From contig JAPFCT010000336.1 of NCBI GenBank assembly GCA_026169575.1, positions 1 to 6,844 on the forward strand: a stretch of 6,844 nt of DNA. The letters run 5' to 3'. The DNA is from Faecalimonas sp. (lineage in GTDB: Bacteria; Bacillota_A; Clostridia; Lachnospirales; Lachnospiraceae). The stretch's first letter is position 1; each line of letters opens with the position of its first letter. The translations under genes were made by a program, and so were the position numbers. Positions 4,903 through 6,844 of the stretch are shown one piece after another. The notes below the pieces were generated by a model. It saw only the letters and a program-made list of their open reading frames with translations. It searched no databases and had not been told where the DNA came from.

Positions 4903-6844
4903 ATGTCAGCAAGAAAAGCAACTGAACAAATCCGCTACTATAAAAACCAAAATGGTCCTACCATCGGTGTGACAGCAAAAAATGTGATCGAAGCCGATGG
5001 ACTCTATTTCAAAGATTTAAACGGAGACGGAACATTAAATACTTACAAAGACTGGAGAAAAACGCCATCTGAACGTGCCAGAGCGCTCGCAGAGGAGCTT
5101 TCCTCCGAAGAAAAAATCGGTCTGATCTTTATCAACTCTTTAAAAATGGGAGCTTTCCAGGAAGACAAAGAAGCAGTCGATGAAACCGGGCTTCTCGATG
5201 AAAAAGTAATCGAAAAAGATACGACGATCTTTAACGCAGAAAAATATCATGGAACTACTTATACCGTAAAAGATATGGGGATCCGCCACTTTATCCTTCG
5301 GGAAAACCCAAAGCCGGACGAACTGGCAGACTGGATGAATGAGCTTAACGCCCTCGCTGAAAGCGAATCACATGCCATTCCGGTTTTGATGGTCTCCAAC
5401 TCTCGAAACGAAAATGGGGAGATTGTCTTCGGTATGAACGATGCCGCAGGCGTGTTCGCCACATGGCCTGGAACAATGGGAATCGCCGCTGCTGTAAAGG
5501 GAAGCAGCCTTGACCTGATCGATGATTTTGCAGAATGTATCCGGGAAGAATGGGACGCGACCGGAATGAAAAAGGGATATATGTATATGGCAGACGTCGT
5601 GTCGGATCCGAGATGGCAGCGTACTTACGGTACATTCGGCGAAGATCCGGAACTGATCAACAATATTTTTGACCGTCTTGTACCGGGTGTGCAGGGAAGC
5701 AAAGACGGTGTGACAACAGACGGCGTTGCAATGACGGTCAAACATTTCCCGGGCGGCGGCGCGCGTGAAAATGGATTTGACCCGCACTATAAACAAGGAC
5801 AGTGGAACGTGTATCAGACTGAAAATAGTTTACAGAAATATCACCTGCCGGGATTCCGTTCTTCGATCCAAAACCATGTTTCCTCGATCATGCCTTACTA
5901 CGCAAAACCGGCAGCCGGAAAGAGCAGTATTCAGTATGACATGAATGGAAACCCGATCGAAATGCTCCCGGTCGGATTCGCATTTAACCAGTTCTTCTTA
6001 AAAGATCTTCTGCAGACACAGATGAACTTCAAAGGCTACATCAACAGCGACTCCGGTATCACAATCAATATGGCATGGGGTGTGGAAGAGCTCGACATTC
6101 CTGAGCGAATCGCGCTTGCAGTCAACTCCGGTGTCGATATCATCAGCGGTTCCTTTGATGTATTCGCTGCAAAAGAAGCGCTCGAACGAAGAACAAACGG
6201 ATACTACACAGACGGTGAACACAAGATTCCTGACGGTTATACTTTAGAACAGATCACCTTGTCGGAAGAGGCTCTCACAAATGCAGCTGCACATACATTG
6301 AAAGAAATGTTTGCACTTGGCGTATTTGAAAATCCATACCGTGACCCGGAAACTGCCAAAGAAGTAGTTGCCAATCCGGTTCACTGGAAAAATGCTGCCG
6401 ACGTACATAGAAAATCTGTCGTACTTCTGAAAAATAAAGAGCAGCTCCTTCCTCTGACTTCAGAAAAACTGACTGGCAAAAAAGTCTTTGCAAAAGGATT
6501 CGCCTCAAAAGAAGAGACTGCCAAAGCGCTCACAGAAAAACTTCACAGCATCTTAGCTGAGACATCCGGCATCACACTTACAGACAACTATGAAGAAGCA
6601 GACTATGCACTTCTCTTTGCCAGCCCAAGTTCCGGAGAATACTTCAATGCGACAAAAGGATATCTTGAACTCGACATCTGTGAAAACAAAACAGTCCACG
6701 ATGTTGACGATCTTGGAAGACCTGCCGAGACAACACACGAAGAGACGACACTGCCTGGTACCGATGAAATCCGCGTGATTGCAGAAACTATTCATGCAAA
6801 CGGCGGAAAGGTCATTTCCAATATCAACTTTACACTCGCATGGA
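4903..6844 (+). CDS. Glycoside hydrolase family 3 protein (beta-glycosidase), C-terminus beyond window
   Basis: The frame runs from ATG 4903 (GGAG at 4892-4895 upstream) for 647 codons to the window edge. Family 3 enzymes release terminal beta-linked sugars by a retaining mechanism. Seen: DPRWQRTYGTFGEDP (235-249), the Lys-His pair in VKHFPGGG (279-286), and GYINSDSG with Asp383 in the position of the catalytic nucleophile, together marking the (beta/alpha)8 domain. SVVLLKN (505-511) marks entry into the second alpha/beta domain, which is cut near its end. The acid/base residue cannot be located. There is no signal peptide, so the enzyme is cytoplasmic and should act on imported substrates. 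Near the N-terminus, residues 38-50 form a DxNxDG calcium-loop-like motif ending in Asp50-Trp51. Residues 165-169 read SNSRN where many family 3 glucosidases have a substrate-binding Asp. Glucosidase versus xylosidase or other specificity cannot be decided. It is divergent from the AraC-type gene, its likely regulator. Confidence 0.93.
   Translation, partial: MSARKATEQIRYYKNQNGPTIGVTAKNVIEADGLYFKDLNGDGTLNTYKDWRKTPSERARALAEELSSEEKIGLIFINSLKMGAFQEDKEAVDETGLLDEKVIEKDTTIFNAEKYHGTTYTVKDMGIRHFILRENPKPDELADWMNELNALAESESHAIPVLMVSNSRNENGEIVFGMNDAAGVFATWPGTMGIAAAVKGSSLDLIDDFAECIREEWDATGMKKGYMYMADVVSDPRWQRTYGTFGEDPELINNIFDRLVPGVQGSKDGVTTDGVAMTVKHFPGGGARENGFDPHYKQGQWNVYQTENSLQKYHLPGFRSSIQNHVSSIMPYYAKPAAGKSSIQYDMNGNPIEMLPVGFAFNQFFLKDLLQTQMNFKGYINSDSGITINMAWGVEELDIPERIALAVNSGVDIISGSFDVFAAKEALERRTNGYYTDGEHKIPDGYTLEQITLSEEALTNAAAHTLKEMFALGVFENPYRDPETAKEVVANPVHWKNAADVHRKSVVLLKNKEQLLPLTSEKLTGKKVFAKGFASKEETAKALTEKLHSILAETSGITLTDNYEEADYALLFASPSSGEYFNATKGYLELDICENKTVHDVDDLGRPAETTHEETTLPGTDEIRVIAETIHANGGKVISNINFTLAW

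Noticed and set aside
4721..4921. Minus-strand open frame of 66 codons with hydrophobic stretches in the divergent region
   Set aside because: It begins with a TTG inside the GH3 gene, has no ribosome site, and overlaps the promoter and repeat boxes. The AT-rich regulatory DNA explains the Leu/Ile/Phe-rich translation.
5368..5796. Minus-strand open frames antisense to the GH3 gene
   Set aside because: The plus strand encodes conserved GH3 motifs throughout, and the antisense translations show no recognisable domain.

Overview
The window reads as chromosomal DNA of a Gram-positive low-to-mid GC Firmicute, most likely a gut Clostridia/Lachnospiraceae member. This is inferred from the strong AGGAGG-type ribosome sites, TTGACT/TATGAT and TGnTATAAT promoters, a lipobox lipoprotein, the Lys/Glu-rich proteins, and the pairing of a large AraC regulator with an intracellular family 3 glycoside hydrolase. 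No species is claimed.

Layout, left to right. (1) Positions 1-418, minus strand: N-terminal 139 codons of an ABC transporter ATPase, cut by the window edge. (2) Positions 419-549: its leader and possible promoter, bounded by a hairpin terminator at 550-572. (3) Positions 571-3408, minus strand: a compact operon with its own near-consensus promoter at 3440-3468. It holds a tiny highly charged ORF (26 codons, possibly a frameshifted 52-residue gene), a 647-residue membrane-anchored extracytoplasmic protein and a ~238-residue lipoprotein, then the terminator. (4) Positions 3465-4691, minus strand: a 408-residue AraC-family regulator. (5) Positions 4692-4902: a divergent control region with repeated CTCAGAAAATAC boxes. 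(6) Positions 4903-6844, plus strand: a GH3 glycosidase, open at the right edge.

Two functional units are visible. The AraC regulator and the divergent GH3 enzyme look like a carbohydrate-use pair: a cytoplasmic enzyme splitting imported oligosaccharides or glycosides under a local regulator. The other unit is an unrecognised cell-surface operon. Its membrane protein and lipoprotein are paralogues: the whole soluble part of the lipoprotein aligns with residues 103-288 of the membrane protein, about 30 percent identical over 90 ungapped residues by eye. The large protein carries a further ~350-residue C-terminal region that the lipoprotein lacks. This operon is the most novel part of the window. 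No tRNA, rRNA, CRISPR array, insertion sequence or phage gene was seen.
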